Shown here piece by piece: positions 54,724-63,716 of a stretch of DNA of 64,000 nt (the stretch's first letter is position 1; each line of letters opens with the position of its first letter). Position numbers and translations under genes: made by a program. A model generated the notes under the pieces. The model saw only the letters and a list, made by a program, of their open reading frames with translations, had not been told where the DNA came from and did not search any database. The DNA lies in the NCBI RefSeq assembly GCF_902804485.1, contig NZ_CADCST010000107.1, positions 35,379 through 99,378 of the forward strand. The letters run 5' to 3'. Source of the stretch: Flavobacterium collinsii (GTDB taxonomy: Bacteria; Bacteroidota; Bacteroidia; Flavobacteriales; Flavobacteriaceae).

Positions 54724-54830
54724 GATATTTTTTAATTGAAGGTGTAAATATATCTTTTTTAACTTTCAACAACTATGCCTTTTTTAAAATTATTTCAACA
54801 GGTAAATAAGGGAGGAAGCCATGTTTAATA

Positions 54831-55304
54831 TTATTCTGTTAGCAGTTTTTTGATCAAAACAATTTGTCCCAGATGATAGTAACTGTGCTCAATCATGGCT
54901 TCGATATTTCTTTTGTAGGTTCCGTATTTTTCGTCGACAAAGACCTGATCCAGTTTTTCGTTGGGCATTTCTTCTACAAAAGAGGCAAATTCCTCAGCAG
55001 AATTCCAGAATTTAGTTAGAAAAGCCTGCCATTCTCCCTGCGAATGAATAGGGGCGAAGTCAAAGCTGAATTTGTCTTTTATATCCAGTGATCCCCCTTT
55101 AAAAACATTATTTATTCCACTAATATAATAGTGAACATGCTGTGCCAAAAGTGAGATAGTATTAAGGTTTTTGACAGGAGTTACAGCAATTTTCCAATCC
55201 AGATTTTGCAGCTGGCCTTTATAATTGGTGTTGGCAATCCAAGTTCCGTTTAAAATGACTTCTCTAAAACGATTGGTAATTTCTGCTGTACTTTTCATAT
55301 TCAA
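54831..55304 (-). CDS. DinB-like (DUF1572-type) four-helix protein
   Basis: 157 residues, cytoplasmic. Four-helix bundle with potential metal His residues in LAQHVHYYISG and the C-terminal IEHSYYHLGQIVLIKKL. The first Met could also be the ATG two codons in (MKSTAEITNRFREV). DinB-superfamily proteins include metal-dependent thiol transferases and many stress proteins. Another DinB-like gene is at 59654. Confidence 0.75.
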   Translation of the reverse strand: MNMKSTAEITNRFREVILNGTWIANTNYKGQLQNLDWKIAVTPVKNLNTISLLAQHVHYYISGINNVFKGGSLDIKDKFSFDFAPIHSQGEWQAFLTKFWNSAEEFASFVEEMPNEKLDQVFVDEKYGTYKRNIEAMIEHSYYHLGQIVLIKKLLTE

Positions 55305-55325
55305 AGTAGTTTGTATGTTATCGTT

Positions 55326-56516
55326 TTAGTTATTATACTCAATAGTTCTTATTTTTAAATCGCTCAGCTCTCTATTTAATGATGTCTTTCTTTCAATCCA
55401 GTTGTTGTACTTATCGTATTTATATTCATAAGTGTAAATAGATGTATGAAAAGGTTTGCCATCAGTAAACATTTGAGTTTTTTGCGAAATAAGATCACCA
55501 AAATTATTGTATGTGCTTTGTACTCTTTTATCTGCGACCCCATTATTATCGATTTCGGCTTCATCCTCAATTTGATTTCGAGTATTATATTTAAAGACAA
55601 TAGATCTTTTTGGGATATCTTTATTGTAGACTTTAATTGTTGCTATTTTATCATTTTTATAAAATTTTCTTTCAATATAATCATCAGTCTCTCGTCTGTA
55701 AATAAGATTCCCTTCGGCATCATATTCTTTTGTGCTTTTCTCGGTGGCATTTTTTTCTACATAATTTAATAGAAAATTATAATCTAAATTTTCTACAAGC
55801 AGATTTTCTGCCCGAGCATAACTATAATTAAAAATGTTTTTTTCTTCATTATTAATTTTTTGAATAGAATAGATCTCAATGCTATTTATGCCTTTATTAT
55901 ACTTTATTTCTAGTATATTTTTGTCTTTATATAAATAGTCAACATTTACTCGTGGTTTACCTGCAGCTTGTTCCAGATTTTGTATCTTAAGAAGTCGATT
56001 ATCTTGAAAAACAAAGTCTGTGACTTGTATGCCATTGTTATATTTTGTGTAATTATTATTTTTTCTATTTTTCTCTGAGTAATTGGTTATAATTTTTAAA
56101 AGCTTGCCTTTTTCAATTTGATGTTGAAAACCATGTCCTAAATCCTGATTGTTTTCAAATTCTATAGAACCTACAAGAGTATCATTCATGAATGTTTTTG
56201 CTGAGTATAAAGAATCTTCTGTTATGCCGGCGAAACTTACATATTTATTAACTTTTCCTTTAGAAAAATACATTTTCATATGAGACGAATTTGTCTTGTT
56301 GAATTTTTTATAATAGTAATGTAATGTATTTTGAAGAATTGTGTTGACATTATCTTTGTTTTTGAGACTTTCAGTTTGTTCTTCAATAAGCATTATATAA
56401 TCATTAGTCAATCGTCTTAATACGTCATCGTAAATAGGATACTCAGGAAATTTTACTTTCTGCGCTATAATGGGCATTGTAAAAAGAAATAATAGAAAAA
56501 TTAGGGTTTTCTTCAT
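55326..56516 (-). CDS. Secreted protein with Rhs/YD-like strand repeats
   Basis: 396 residues with a signal peptide (MKKTLIFLLFLFTMPIIAQK). Unknown family. The second half carries strand repeats that recall Rhs/YD units: KEYDAEGNLIYRRETDDYIE, YNTRNQIEDEAEID, YNNFGDLISQKTQM, YKYDKYNNWIERKTSL. Such repeats usually form beta-sheets or wraps at the cell surface. The first half is helical and charged. No lipobox. Close to a DinB-like gene but probably independent. Confidence 0.7.
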   Translation of the reverse strand: MKKTLIFLLFLFTMPIIAQKVKFPEYPIYDDVLRRLTNDYIMLIEEQTESLKNKDNVNTILQNTLHYYYKKFNKTNSSHMKMYFSKGKVNKYVSFAGITEDSLYSAKTFMNDTLVGSIEFENNQDLGHGFQHQIEKGKLLKIITNYSEKNRKNNNYTKYNNGIQVTDFVFQDNRLLKIQNLEQAAGKPRVNVDYLYKDKNILEIKYNKGINSIEIYSIQKINNEEKNIFNYSYARAENLLVENLDYNFLLNYVEKNATEKSTKEYDAEGNLIYRRETDDYIERKFYKNDKIATIKVYNKDIPKRSIVFKYNTRNQIEDEAEIDNNGVADKRVQSTYNNFGDLISQKTQMFTDGKPFHTSIYTYEYKYDKYNNWIERKTSLNRELSDLKIRTIEYNN

Positions 56517-56589
56517 TTTGATTTGGAGGTTTTTGTTTATAGTGATCTTGATTTAAAATTGGTTATTGTTTTTAAATAGCATTGTCGAT

Positions 56590-57144
56590 CTATTCCTGTT
56601 GAATCCATTCGTATTTTCCGTCTTTCAGATAAATAATCCCGCCTCCGCAGCTCTCTTCGGCATGAATAAAGATTCCGTCATTTGGGAGTTTGATTTTATC
56701 TTCTTCTTTTATTTCTTCGTCGCCCATAATCTCTCCGTCATCATTTACATTATTCCAGTAGATTTCTCCTTTTGGAGCTTTTTCAAATATTCCGGCCCAG
56801 TCGATTTCATCAAAACCCTGATTAAGAACAGTGGTTCCCATTCCTAAATAATCTGTTTGGGTTCCATTTCCGAAAACAATTCGAAAACCGCTTTTGCCAC
56901 TTTTTGTGCCTCTTACAATTTCAACCGTTTCATTTTTTCCGTCTCCATCCAAATCACATGTAATTTTGTTTGTTTTATGTTTGGCCGAAATTACAATCGT
57001 ATCTGATTTGTTGCGATTTTCTTTTTCGTCAGACACTTGAACATTATCTTTTACCGCAGTTGGCGCTTTTGTAACTTCGGTTTTGGGGTCTTTTTTGCAA
57101 GAGATAAAGATAAAGGCAGAGAGGAGAAAAATATTAAATTTCAT
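56590..57144 (-). CDS. Lipoprotein with a calcium-type DxDxDG repeat
   Basis: 184 residues. Lipobox FIFISCKKD (Cys about 16). The mature protein includes CDLDGDGKNETVEIVRG, the DxDxDGxxE loop of FG-GAP/VCBS-type repeats, then a WAGIF and IYWNNVNDDGEIMGDEEI segment, itself rich in D and E. Such repeats bind calcium. Small surface or periplasmic lipoprotein of unknown function. Confidence 0.75.
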   Translation of the reverse strand: MKFNIFLLSAFIFISCKKDPKTEVTKAPTAVKDNVQVSDEKENRNKSDTIVISAKHKTNKITCDLDGDGKNETVEIVRGTKSGKSGFRIVFGNGTQTDYLGMGTTVLNQGFDEIDWAGIFEKAPKGEIYWNNVNDDGEIMGDEEIKEEDKIKLPNDGIFIHAEESCGGGIIYLKDGKYEWIQQE

Positions 57145-57557
57145 ATTTTTAAAATGTGATTTTTGAAATAGCTAAGATATAGAAACGGAGTTTAAGAAGT
57201 TTTAAAAAGTATAATTTGTAGAAATTCTCAAATGTGAAATTTAATACTGATACATATTATACGTTTCCCACAGGTTGAAATAGTATGTTATATGGAATTA
57301 GCTGATTTAATCAGATAGGACTGTTTTCTGAATACAATTTTCGTTTTAAAATTGCTCCAGAAAACAGTAATAGCCCAATTGGAATAATTTCAATTAGGCT
57401 AAAGTCAGTCTTCTTGATAAAAGAAGCATATTTTTGGAAATCTAGTTTTAAAGCATAAATTGGCTACTCAAAAGGGAATAGATGTACTTGTATTATCGAC
57501 AAATATATGGTTTGAGAGATTAAAAAAAATGAGAACAAATAATAGGTGTAATCACTA
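57145..57557. other. Gap with two consecutive hairpins
   Basis: 413 bases without a gene. CTGTTTTCTG (57321) pairs with CAGAAAACAG (57358-57367), and inside it CAATTTT with AAAATTG. Then AGCCCAATTG...CAATTAGGCT (57372-57400) forms a second hairpin with one bulge. No T-tract follows either directly. The rest shows nothing. Confidence 0.5.
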
Positions 57558-58547
57558 TTATTTTTTTACTAATTTTTTTCTTTGAACTCCATCATTCGAA
57601 AATATTTCAAATATATAGGTTCCGGTTGCTAATTTTTCAACAGCTATTTCTTTATTTATATTAGAAGAGGATGAAATCAGTTGACCGTTTAAATTATAAA
57701 TATTAACTTTTGTAACTTCTTTATTGGTCAGAATTCGATCGTAAAATGGATTTGGATAAGCAATAATCTCCTTTTCGCTTAAAAAATCTTCATTGGATAA
57801 TTTTTCGCAATTACTCCCATTTTTAAATCCGGAGATTTTGAAATTATCGAGATACTTAACATCTCCCCAACGAGCACCTACAATATGAATGTTCATAGTG
57901 TTATTCGAGTTGAAGTAGTAGTTATACCCCTCTTTTTTATTTGTCACTTTCAAAACAGGGTTTGATGTCCCATTTAAGCCAAGATCAAATATTTTGGCAG
58001 TAATGGAAAACTTACTTGTACCAATTTTGGTTATCTCAAATGTTAGTCTGTACCAATTATTATTTACGATATCACTTTGGGTAAAAGAAGGGTTGTAAGT
58101 TGGATTTGGGTCAGATAATCCAGTTATATCTAAGTTCTTGCCGTATCTATTGTCAGAATTTGAAAGTTTAGCTGATAAAACAGTTTCTCCGCTCTCTTTT
58201 GCTATAAAAAAGCCAACAGAATTGTAATAATCCGTTATTGCAGTAAGATAAAATTGAGTTTTGTAGTCTATCGAAAGAGTCATGGTCTCGGTGTCTACAC
58301 CTTTAAACTTAGAACATAATCTTAAAGGTCTTGTTGCTGCACCATCTAAACTGGTTGTTAGAAAATAGCCATTGCTTCCATCACTACTTTGTTGATAGTC
58401 ATACTCTGGAAGTGGTTTTGCAAACTTGTTTGATAAATCGTTATCAGTTGTAGAAGTAAAATTGTTAAAATTAATTTCTTCAGTAACTATTTGAGCATTC
58501 ACTTTTGCAATCGTAAGAAATAATAAAACTAAAACTTTTATTTTCAT
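57558..58547 (-). CDS. T9SS type A sorting domain-containing protein
   Basis: 329 residues, exported by the Sec pathway (MKIKVLVLLFLTIAKVNAQ) and then by the type IX secretion system. The body (about 20-240) is a beta-rich, unrecognised extracellular domain with IVTEEINFNNFTSTTDNDLS, KVTNKKEGYNYYFNSN and WGDVKYLDNFKISGF, resembling carbohydrate-binding jelly rolls. The C-terminal ~75 residues are the type A sorting domain (IIAYPNPFYDRILTNKE, VNIYNLNGQLISS, LATGTYIFEIFSNDGVQRKK). The mature protein is released or attached to the surface. Confidence 0.85.
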   Translation of the reverse strand: MKIKVLVLLFLTIAKVNAQIVTEEINFNNFTSTTDNDLSNKFAKPLPEYDYQQSSDGSNGYFLTTSLDGAATRPLRLCSKFKGVDTETMTLSIDYKTQFYLTAITDYYNSVGFFIAKESGETVLSAKLSNSDNRYGKNLDITGLSDPNPTYNPSFTQSDIVNNNWYRLTFEITKIGTSKFSITAKIFDLGLNGTSNPVLKVTNKKEGYNYYFNSNNTMNIHIVGARWGDVKYLDNFKISGFKNGSNCEKLSNEDFLSEKEIIAYPNPFYDRILTNKEVTKVNIYNLNGQLISSSSNINKEIAVEKLATGTYIFEIFSNDGVQRKKLVKK

Positions 58548-58784
58548 TTTACCTGTTTTTTTAATTCCATCATTTCTTTTATAATGGCTCTGGTTTATTT
58601 GTCTTTGAATTTTTGGTGTTGCTAAAATATGATAAATTTTAAGAATAATACTTAAAAAGCAAGCTGTTTTTATTGATTATTTCTTGTTTAATGTGTTTTT
58701 TTAACAAAAAATCTTTTTGAAGTTATAGTTAAGATTATCATTTTGCCTTTTATCGATAAGAAGAGATAATTTAATTTTATGTTT

Positions 58785-59150
58785 TTAATTTGTTTTCCTA
58801 ATTTTCACCTGATATACAATTTCCCAAAAGAGGATTGATAAAATAGCATTGGTGAATATAGCCGTTTTAACTAAGTAAGGATCGTATTTGGAAAGCAGAT
58901 GTAAGTTGGCAAACTGAACAGCTAAGAATAGTGACAATGCTGCAATTACAATAGAGCAGATTACATTTAGCACAGGTTTCCATTTTAATCCCAAAAAGGA
59001 GTAAATGATATTTAGAATCGCAAAGCCACAACCCAAAGTAATGTAGGGATCTGTTCCTAATTTCTCACCCAACTGCAGTAAAAGAGAAGTTGAAGTAAGA
59101 TATAAAAAGAAAAGGATTGCATAAAAGAGTGTTCGTGTTTGAATTTTCAT
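58785..59150 (-). CDS. Predicted four-helix membrane protein (121 aa)
   Basis: 121 residues with four membrane helices (about 8-26, 34-53, 57-77, 89-111), starting MKIQTRTLFYAILFFLYLTS. Not recognised; small proteins like this are common in Bacteroidota envelopes. Confidence 0.65.
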   Translation of the reverse strand: MKIQTRTLFYAILFFLYLTSTSLLLQLGEKLGTDPYITLGCGFAILNIIYSFLGLKWKPVLNVICSIVIAALSLFLAVQFANLHLLSKYDPYLVKTAIFTNAILSILFWEIVYQVKIRKTN

Positions 59151-59223
59151 TTTGATGTTTTTTGATGTTTTTTGGGAATAAAAAGGAGTTTTAAAGAATT
59201 AAATTAGCCAGTTATCATTTAAA

Positions 59224-59607
59224 TTATCCTTTTTTACTCATGTGAAGTGCGATTCTGTTTCCCTCACAGTCTTTAAATTCTGCTACCCAGCCAAATTCGC
59301 CGTTTGAGGTTATGGGAAATAAAATCTCGGCACCATTTTTTACAGCCAGATTCAGCGTTTCTTCAATATCTTCAGTATTAAAATACACAAGAGTTCCGTT
59401 TAGGGTTGGATTGTATATTTCTCCCTGTGCCAAAGCTCCCGAAATACCGTTATTACCTTCGGTAAGCGGAAAAAAAGCCATTTCATTATCATGAATACGT
59501 TCCCGCTCAAATTCAAAACTAAAAACTGCCGAATAAAAATGTATGGCTCTTTCGATGTTGGCTACCGGAATTTCAAAATAAACAACGGGGTTTGATTTAT
59601 TTTTCAT
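59224..59607 (-). CDS. VOC family (glyoxalase-like) protein
   Basis: 127 residues, one pair of beta-alpha-beta-beta-beta modules: NPVVYFEIPVANIERAIHFY, FSFEFERERIHDNEMAFFPL, GTLVYFNTEDIEETLNLAVK and AEFKDCEGNRIALHMSKK. The metal-binding pattern of glyoxalase I is only partly visible. Function may be in antibiotic binding or lyase activity; unknown. Free-standing gene. Confidence 0.85.
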   Translation of the reverse strand: MKNKSNPVVYFEIPVANIERAIHFYSAVFSFEFERERIHDNEMAFFPLTEGNNGISGALAQGEIYNPTLNGTLVYFNTEDIEETLNLAVKNGAEILFPITSNGEFGWVAEFKDCEGNRIALHMSKKG

Positions 59608-59653
59608 TTTGTTGGGTGGTAATTTTTTATTGTAAGCGAAGTTAGAGAAAATT

Positions 59654-60130
59654 CTAGTTCAATTGACTGGATTTTATTTTTTCAATTTGTCGCTTGTGTC
59701 GAAGGATATGTACAATGGCATGTTCTGTAATTTGTTCAATGTCGTACAATTGTCCCCAACCTGTTTTTATTTTTAGTGAGTCGTCAAATTGTTCTAATTC
59801 ATTGTCTTTAATTTCTCTGAAAACACTTTCAGTAAAAAGAAAAACATTCGTTAAATCTTTCAGATATTCGGCAATGGTGACATGAAAAATTTTGCCAGGT
59901 CGTTGCATATTGTGCCCTTTAAGGTTATGAATACTGATAGCATAGCTATAACCGGAACTTACTACGTGAGACAGAATGTTTTGTATGGATTTACAATCTT
60001 CGTCTGTTGTTGTTTCGTCTATGATGATGGTCAAAGCATCGTCCGGAATACTTTTGATAACGTTGGTAAGATCTAAAATTGTCTGTTCGTAAATGTCAAG
60101 CAATGCTCCAACGGCTCCTGGTCTGTTCAT
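59654..60130 (-). CDS. DinB family protein
   Basis: 158 residues, cytoplasmic. Four-helix bundle with metal-binding His candidates at the expected places: NILSHVVSSGYSYAIS, and IEQITEHAIVHILRHKRQIE. The start is the ATG at 60130 (MNRPGAVGALLDIYEQ). The second DinB-like gene of the window, with only weak similarity to that at 54831. Confidence 0.78.
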   Translation of the reverse strand: MNRPGAVGALLDIYEQTILDLTNVIKSIPDDALTIIIDETTTDEDCKSIQNILSHVVSSGYSYAISIHNLKGHNMQRPGKIFHVTIAEYLKDLTNVFLFTESVFREIKDNELEQFDDSLKIKTGWGQLYDIEQITEHAIVHILRHKRQIEKIKSSQLN

Positions 60131-60152
60131 TTTTGTATTTGTTGGTTCTTTC

Positions 60153-60602
60153 TTATTGTAAAATCGCCTCGATCTTCGTTACTGATTTTTCTTTGAGGAC
60201 ACTGTTAGGATGAAAGTTCCAGATAATCAGAAATTTTCCTTTCGCAAGATATTCTTCCGGACGCTCATCAGTTGGCTGACCGTCTTTTCCCCAAAGTAAT
60301 CCTTGCAGAAATCGATCGCCCTTAAAAGTGTGTTCAAATTCAAAATACATTATAGATCCTCGATCCGTTTTACTTTTAAAATTTTGAATCGATTTACTTT
60401 TTAAGGTTCCAACAATGCTGGCGTAGGTTTCAATATCATTATAAAAAGTACAAGCTTGTGGAGTAATACAAATATTTCCATCGTTTAAAGTGTAGCCTTT
60501 GGGGATTTCTTTTGGTTTTAGTTTTAGATCGGCAATTGTCTGACCGAATAAAGTAGTAGTAAGTAATAAAAATAATACCGACAGGGGAATCGTAATTTTC
60601 AT
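60153..60602 (-). CDS. Secreted hypothetical protein (149 aa)
   Basis: 149 residues with signal peptide (MKITIPLSVLFLLLTTTLFG). The mature part has LKPKEIPKGYTLNDGNICIT, QACTFYNDIETYAS, FEFEHTFKGDRFLQGLLWG; no family recognised. It overlaps no neighbour and ends 22 bases from the DinB gene, so they could be cotranscribed. Confidence 0.7.
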   Translation of the reverse strand: MKITIPLSVLFLLLTTTLFGQTIADLKLKPKEIPKGYTLNDGNICITPQACTFYNDIETYASIVGTLKSKSIQNFKSKTDRGSIMYFEFEHTFKGDRFLQGLLWGKDGQPTDERPEEYLAKGKFLIIWNFHPNSVLKEKSVTKIEAILQ

Positions 60603-60642
60603 GGTTTTATGCTGTTAGGTTTGTTGAGCGAAAATAGTTTTT

Positions 60643-60978
60643 TTACTTTTTTCTTACTTTTACTTCTTTCTCTTTTTCGTCATAATATAAAAGATCTTTA
60701 TTTTTTTCAAACCAAGATCTCCACTTTTTTATAGTTTTATCAGGCGGAAATACAGGCATATCAAATACCTCTTCCATTTTGTAGGTAATGCCGGTGATGT
60801 CTATTAGAAACTTTCGGGCTTCGTAAACTTTGTTCAGGCTCATAGATTCATTTTCATTGTTTGCTAATCGTTCAAATGATTCGAGGTTGTCTAGAAAAAT
60901 TGTCTGAGCATTTTGTGCATTTACTTTGTTTGTAAAGGAAAGTAAAATCAGAAATAAAAGAATGGTTAGTTTTTTCAT
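60643..60978 (-). CDS. Secreted hypothetical protein (111 aa)
   Basis: 111 residues with signal peptide (MKKLTILLFLILLSFTNKVN). The mature part is short, charged and helical (FLDNLESFERLANNENESMS, WRSWFEKNKDLLYYDEKEKE). No family recognised. Confidence 0.65.
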   Translation of the reverse strand: MKKLTILLFLILLSFTNKVNAQNAQTIFLDNLESFERLANNENESMSLNKVYEARKFLIDITGITYKMEEVFDMPVFPPDKTIKKWRSWFEKNKDLLYYDEKEKEVKVRKK

Positions 60979-61049
60979 AGGTTAGTTTATAAAAAAAACA
61001 CAAAATAAAAAGATATTTGTGCTTTTGTATAATTAATATTTGTGAGGAA

Positions 61050-61439
61050 TTATTTTCCTTTTAGTAATTTTTCTAAATATTCGTTTTTGTCTTTTTCAGC
61101 CTGAACCAAACGTTCGTAAAGCTCCACCACTTTATCAAGAGGATTGAAATTACAGGAATTATTAGTTATAAAGCTACCAGTAACAGATTCGTGAAAAGTA
61201 TTGAAATAATTGATAACATTCTCTTCCGAAAAATTTTCAATAGCTTCAACGGTAACGCCAAGTACTTTTGCAATTTCTGCAAGTTTTGCGGCTTCAATCG
61301 TTTCGCTCGCTTCTAAATTAGAAACAGATTGCTGACTTACGCCAATCGCAATCGCCAGTGCTTCCTGCTTCATACCTTTAAGCTCTCTTATTCGGCTGAT
61401 GTTTCTGCCAATGTGTTTTGGTTTGGTTGCTGTGCTCAT
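61050..61439 (-). CDS. XRE-family helix-turn-helix regulator
   Basis: 129 residues. HTH_3 domain about 10-65: IGRNISRIRELKGMKQEALA, IAIGVSQQSVSNLEASETIE, AAKLAEIAKVLGVTVEAIEN. The C-terminal half is helical and ends in a coiled segment (DKVVELYERLVQAEKDKNEY) probably for dimerisation. A perfect 16-base palindrome and a TAnnTTTG box lie just upstream, indicating autoregulation. The start codon is only a few bases from the box, so the leader may be absent. Targets unknown; the gene stands alone. Confidence 0.88.
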   Translation of the reverse strand: MSTATKPKHIGRNISRIRELKGMKQEALAIAIGVSQQSVSNLEASETIEAAKLAEIAKVLGVTVEAIENFSEENVINYFNTFHESVTGSFITNNSCNFNPLDKVVELYERLVQAEKDKNEYLEKLLKGK

Positions 61440-61443
61440 ATTT

Positions 61444-61499
61444 CAAAGGTATTTAAAATTCTTTTATAAAGATTACTGTTGGTAAAAAACATGTTTTTT
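61444..61499 (-). promoter_or_regulatory. -7 box and palindromic operator of the XRE gene
   Basis: On the minus strand TACCTTTG (plus-strand CAAAGGTA at 61444-61451) matches TAnnTTTG. AAAAAACATGTTTTTT at 61484-61499 is a perfect palindrome about 33 bases upstream of it and is a likely binding site. Confidence 0.5.
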
Positions 61500-61620
61500 G
61501 TTGAAAGACTATTTTTGTTTAGATTTTGCGTGTAACAAATGTATGTATATTCTTATGTTTAAATTTTGTTTTTCTAAAGTTTTATCATTGATATTATTAG
61601 TTTAGAGTTAGTGCATAAAA

Positions 61621-61644
61621 AAAGTCTCTGAAAACAGAGACTTT
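61621..61644. terminator. Terminator of the T9SS gene at 61667
   Basis: AAAGTCTCTG AAAA CAGAGACTTT, a perfect ten-base stem; the minus strand then runs into A/T-rich sequence. Confidence 0.75.
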
Positions 61645-61666
61645 AAATTTAGAATATAAAATTAAA

Positions 61667-62737
61667 TTATTCCTTTATAATTTTTAATGTTTTTATATCG
61701 CCATCAACTGTAATTTTAGCGATATAAACACCAGCTAGCATTTGTGACATGTCAATTTCGTCACTATTAGAATTTAAATTTTTATTTATTATTTCCTGCC
61801 CAAGTAGATTAAATATTTTTACGTTATCAATTTTATCTTTATAATTTAAATTTAAAATATTCTTTACAGGATTTGGATAAACATTCAAATCTGATAAATC
61901 GAAAGTAGGTGTACTTAAGTTTTTATTTGGTGTCCATGAAAATTTAGTTCCACTTGTAGGTTTTTTAACTTGTTGGTTTGTAGAGCAATAACTACTATTG
62001 TCTTTTCCGGCTACGGTGTAGTTCCAATCGTTAACAAGAAAAGTACTTCTAATGTTGAAATCACTACTTTCAGTACCGCCTAATCCAACTTGAGCAGACG
62101 AACCGCTGTAAGTAAATCGCATTGTACCATACACTATATCAACTACATTTGAGGTTTCATTTAATATAATTTGAAAATCAAAATTAGAATCGCTAGTATG
62201 TGAATAATATTTATAATTATTCCATTGTACAACTAAAGAACGATTAGGTGCAGTTCCGATTGTAGCGATTCTTAAGTTTGAAGAGAGAGAAGAAATCGTT
62301 TGATGAAGTACACCACTTAAGTCAGCATGAAATCCGGCAATTCTATTTCTTAAATATGCTGGAGTTGAAACATAAGTTGAGGATAAAACTGAGTATAAAT
62401 GGGTAGCTGAAGTTGTCTGCATGCTCACAGAAGGGGTTAAGGAACTTTGTCCTAAAGAAATCCATCCATTAGTACTAACGCCAACTCGATCAAAAACAAT
62501 TCCATTATAGGTAAAATTAAATCCTATTGGGAATCCTGGTCCCGTTTCTGTTGCGCCACCGGAAAGATTCGCCGGATTTACAAATTTTTGATCTTCATTT
62601 CTAGTGACACCTAAAGTTATTCCTGTTGTAATACTTTTGTATTCACTAGCACTTTGAGAAAATGTGTAAGCACTAACCTGTGCATTAATTTCAAAAAAGG
62701 AAAAGGTTAATAAAAAATAAAAAGTAATTTTTTTCAT
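61667..62737 (-). CDS. T9SS type A sorting domain-containing protein
   Basis: 356 residues: signal peptide (MKKITFYFLLTFSFFEINAQ), a beta-sandwich body and a C-terminal type A sorting domain (LSDLNVYPNPVKNILNLNYK, VKIFNLLGQEIINKN, MLAGVYIAKITVDGDIK). The body has FPIGFNFTYNGIVFDRVGVS, STNGWISLGQSS, NSLVVQWNNYKYYS-like strands and YGTMRFTYSGSSAQVGLGG, the repeating pattern of many secreted flavobacterial proteins with lectin-like folds. It is exported by the T9SS; the function of the body is unknown. Confidence 0.85.
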   Translation of the reverse strand: MKKITFYFLLTFSFFEINAQVSAYTFSQSASEYKSITTGITLGVTRNEDQKFVNPANLSGGATETGPGFPIGFNFTYNGIVFDRVGVSTNGWISLGQSSLTPSVSMQTTSATHLYSVLSSTYVSTPAYLRNRIAGFHADLSGVLHQTISSLSSNLRIATIGTAPNRSLVVQWNNYKYYSHTSDSNFDFQIILNETSNVVDIVYGTMRFTYSGSSAQVGLGGTESSDFNIRSTFLVNDWNYTVAGKDNSSYCSTNQQVKKPTSGTKFSWTPNKNLSTPTFDLSDLNVYPNPVKNILNLNYKDKIDNVKIFNLLGQEIINKNLNSNSDEIDMSQMLAGVYIAKITVDGDIKTLKIIKE

Positions 62738-63238
62738 GTATAGAATGTTTGATTGATTTTTTATAAAAGTATATTATTTTGTATATATAGTTAAAATAAT
62801 TTGGACTATTTTTCTGATTTATTTTTTGAATTACAATTTTCTTGCTAGTCTATTTTGTGTGGATTTACAAAACTTGTTTTCACGAACGAGACACCCGTAA
62901 TATTAATGGAGGAAAAAATAGTAATATAAATGAATTTTGTGTGGGCTTCGACTTGGCTTAGCCTGACAAAGTGTTTAGAAAAATCTAAAATGTCTGCTAT
63001 CTAAGAAGTCTAAAAATCTAAAAAAAAAAAATCCCGCCTCAATTAAGAAACGGGACTTGATTTTTAAGCAAATCCTCGAATGTTTCGTGAGTTTATTTCA
63101 GCAAATTATTTATTTGTTAAGTACTCTCAAGCTAAATATTTAATGGGAAATTTTTATAATTTTGATTGAACTGTAAAATTAAAAATAGAGAAATTTTAGA
63201 TATGACATTAATACAAAAGATATGGAAGGGATTTTAAA
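62738..63238. other. Gap with a terminator-like hairpin and a promoter box
   Basis: 501 bases without a gene. TCCCG...CGGGA with A-tract and T-tract at 63029-63066 is a likely terminator. TAATTTTG at 63157-63164 is a possible -7 box for the acetyltransferase, 74 bases upstream of its start. Confidence 0.5.
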
Positions 63239-63676
63239 ATGAACATTGAAGTAATCTCATCACAAAATTTAAAACAACTTGTCGAATTAGTTTTAGAGCT
63301 TTGGAACGACTGTTCGTTTGACGAAGAATTCGAAAGTTATAAAGCGATTATAGATTTAGAAAATGAAATTTGTTATGTTGTCAGACATGAGGAAGACTAC
63401 ATTGCATTCATACATTTAAGTACGCGAAATGACTATGTTGAAGGTGCAGAAGACTTACCCGTTGCCTACATTGAAGCTATTTATGTAAAGCCAGCGTATC
63501 AAAAGCAAGGCATTGCCCGGAAGTTAACAAAAGCAGCCGAAGAATGGGCGAAACAAAAAGGATTTAAACAAATCGCTTCCGACACTGATTTGGGGAATTC
63601 AGCAAGCATTGATTTTCATCAAAAAACGGGTTTTACCGAAGTTGAGCGAATAGTGTGCTTCATTAAAAATTTATAA
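63239..63676 (+). CDS. AAC(6')-type aminoglycoside N-acetyltransferase-like GNAT protein
   Basis: 145 residues, one GNAT domain closely resembling the AAC(6')-I enzymes that acetylate the 6'-amino group of aminoglycosides. Markers are the early ELVLELWNDCSFDEEFESYK, AFIHLSTRNDYVEGAEDLPV, AYIEAIYVKPAYQKQGIARK (acetyl-CoA loop), EEWAKQKGFKQIASDTDLGN with the following SIDFHQKTGFTEVERIVCFI. The order and spacing match that family along the whole length. Whether it confers resistance cannot be told. It has its own promoter box and terminator-like hairpin. Confidence 0.78.
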   Translation: MNIEVISSQNLKQLVELVLELWNDCSFDEEFESYKAIIDLENEICYVVRHEEDYIAFIHLSTRNDYVEGAEDLPVAYIEAIYVKPAYQKQGIARKLTKAAEEWAKQKGFKQIASDTDLGNSASIDFHQKTGFTEVERIVCFIKNL

Positions 63677-63690
63677 GATCAATTAAACGT

Positions 63691-63716
63691 GACAGGTTTT
63701 TAAAACCTGTCGCGTT
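63691..63716 (+). terminator. Hairpin after the acetyltransferase
   Basis: GACAGGTTTT / AAAACCTGTC, a perfect ten-base stem with a short T-rich tail, 15 bases after the stop. Confidence 0.7.
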
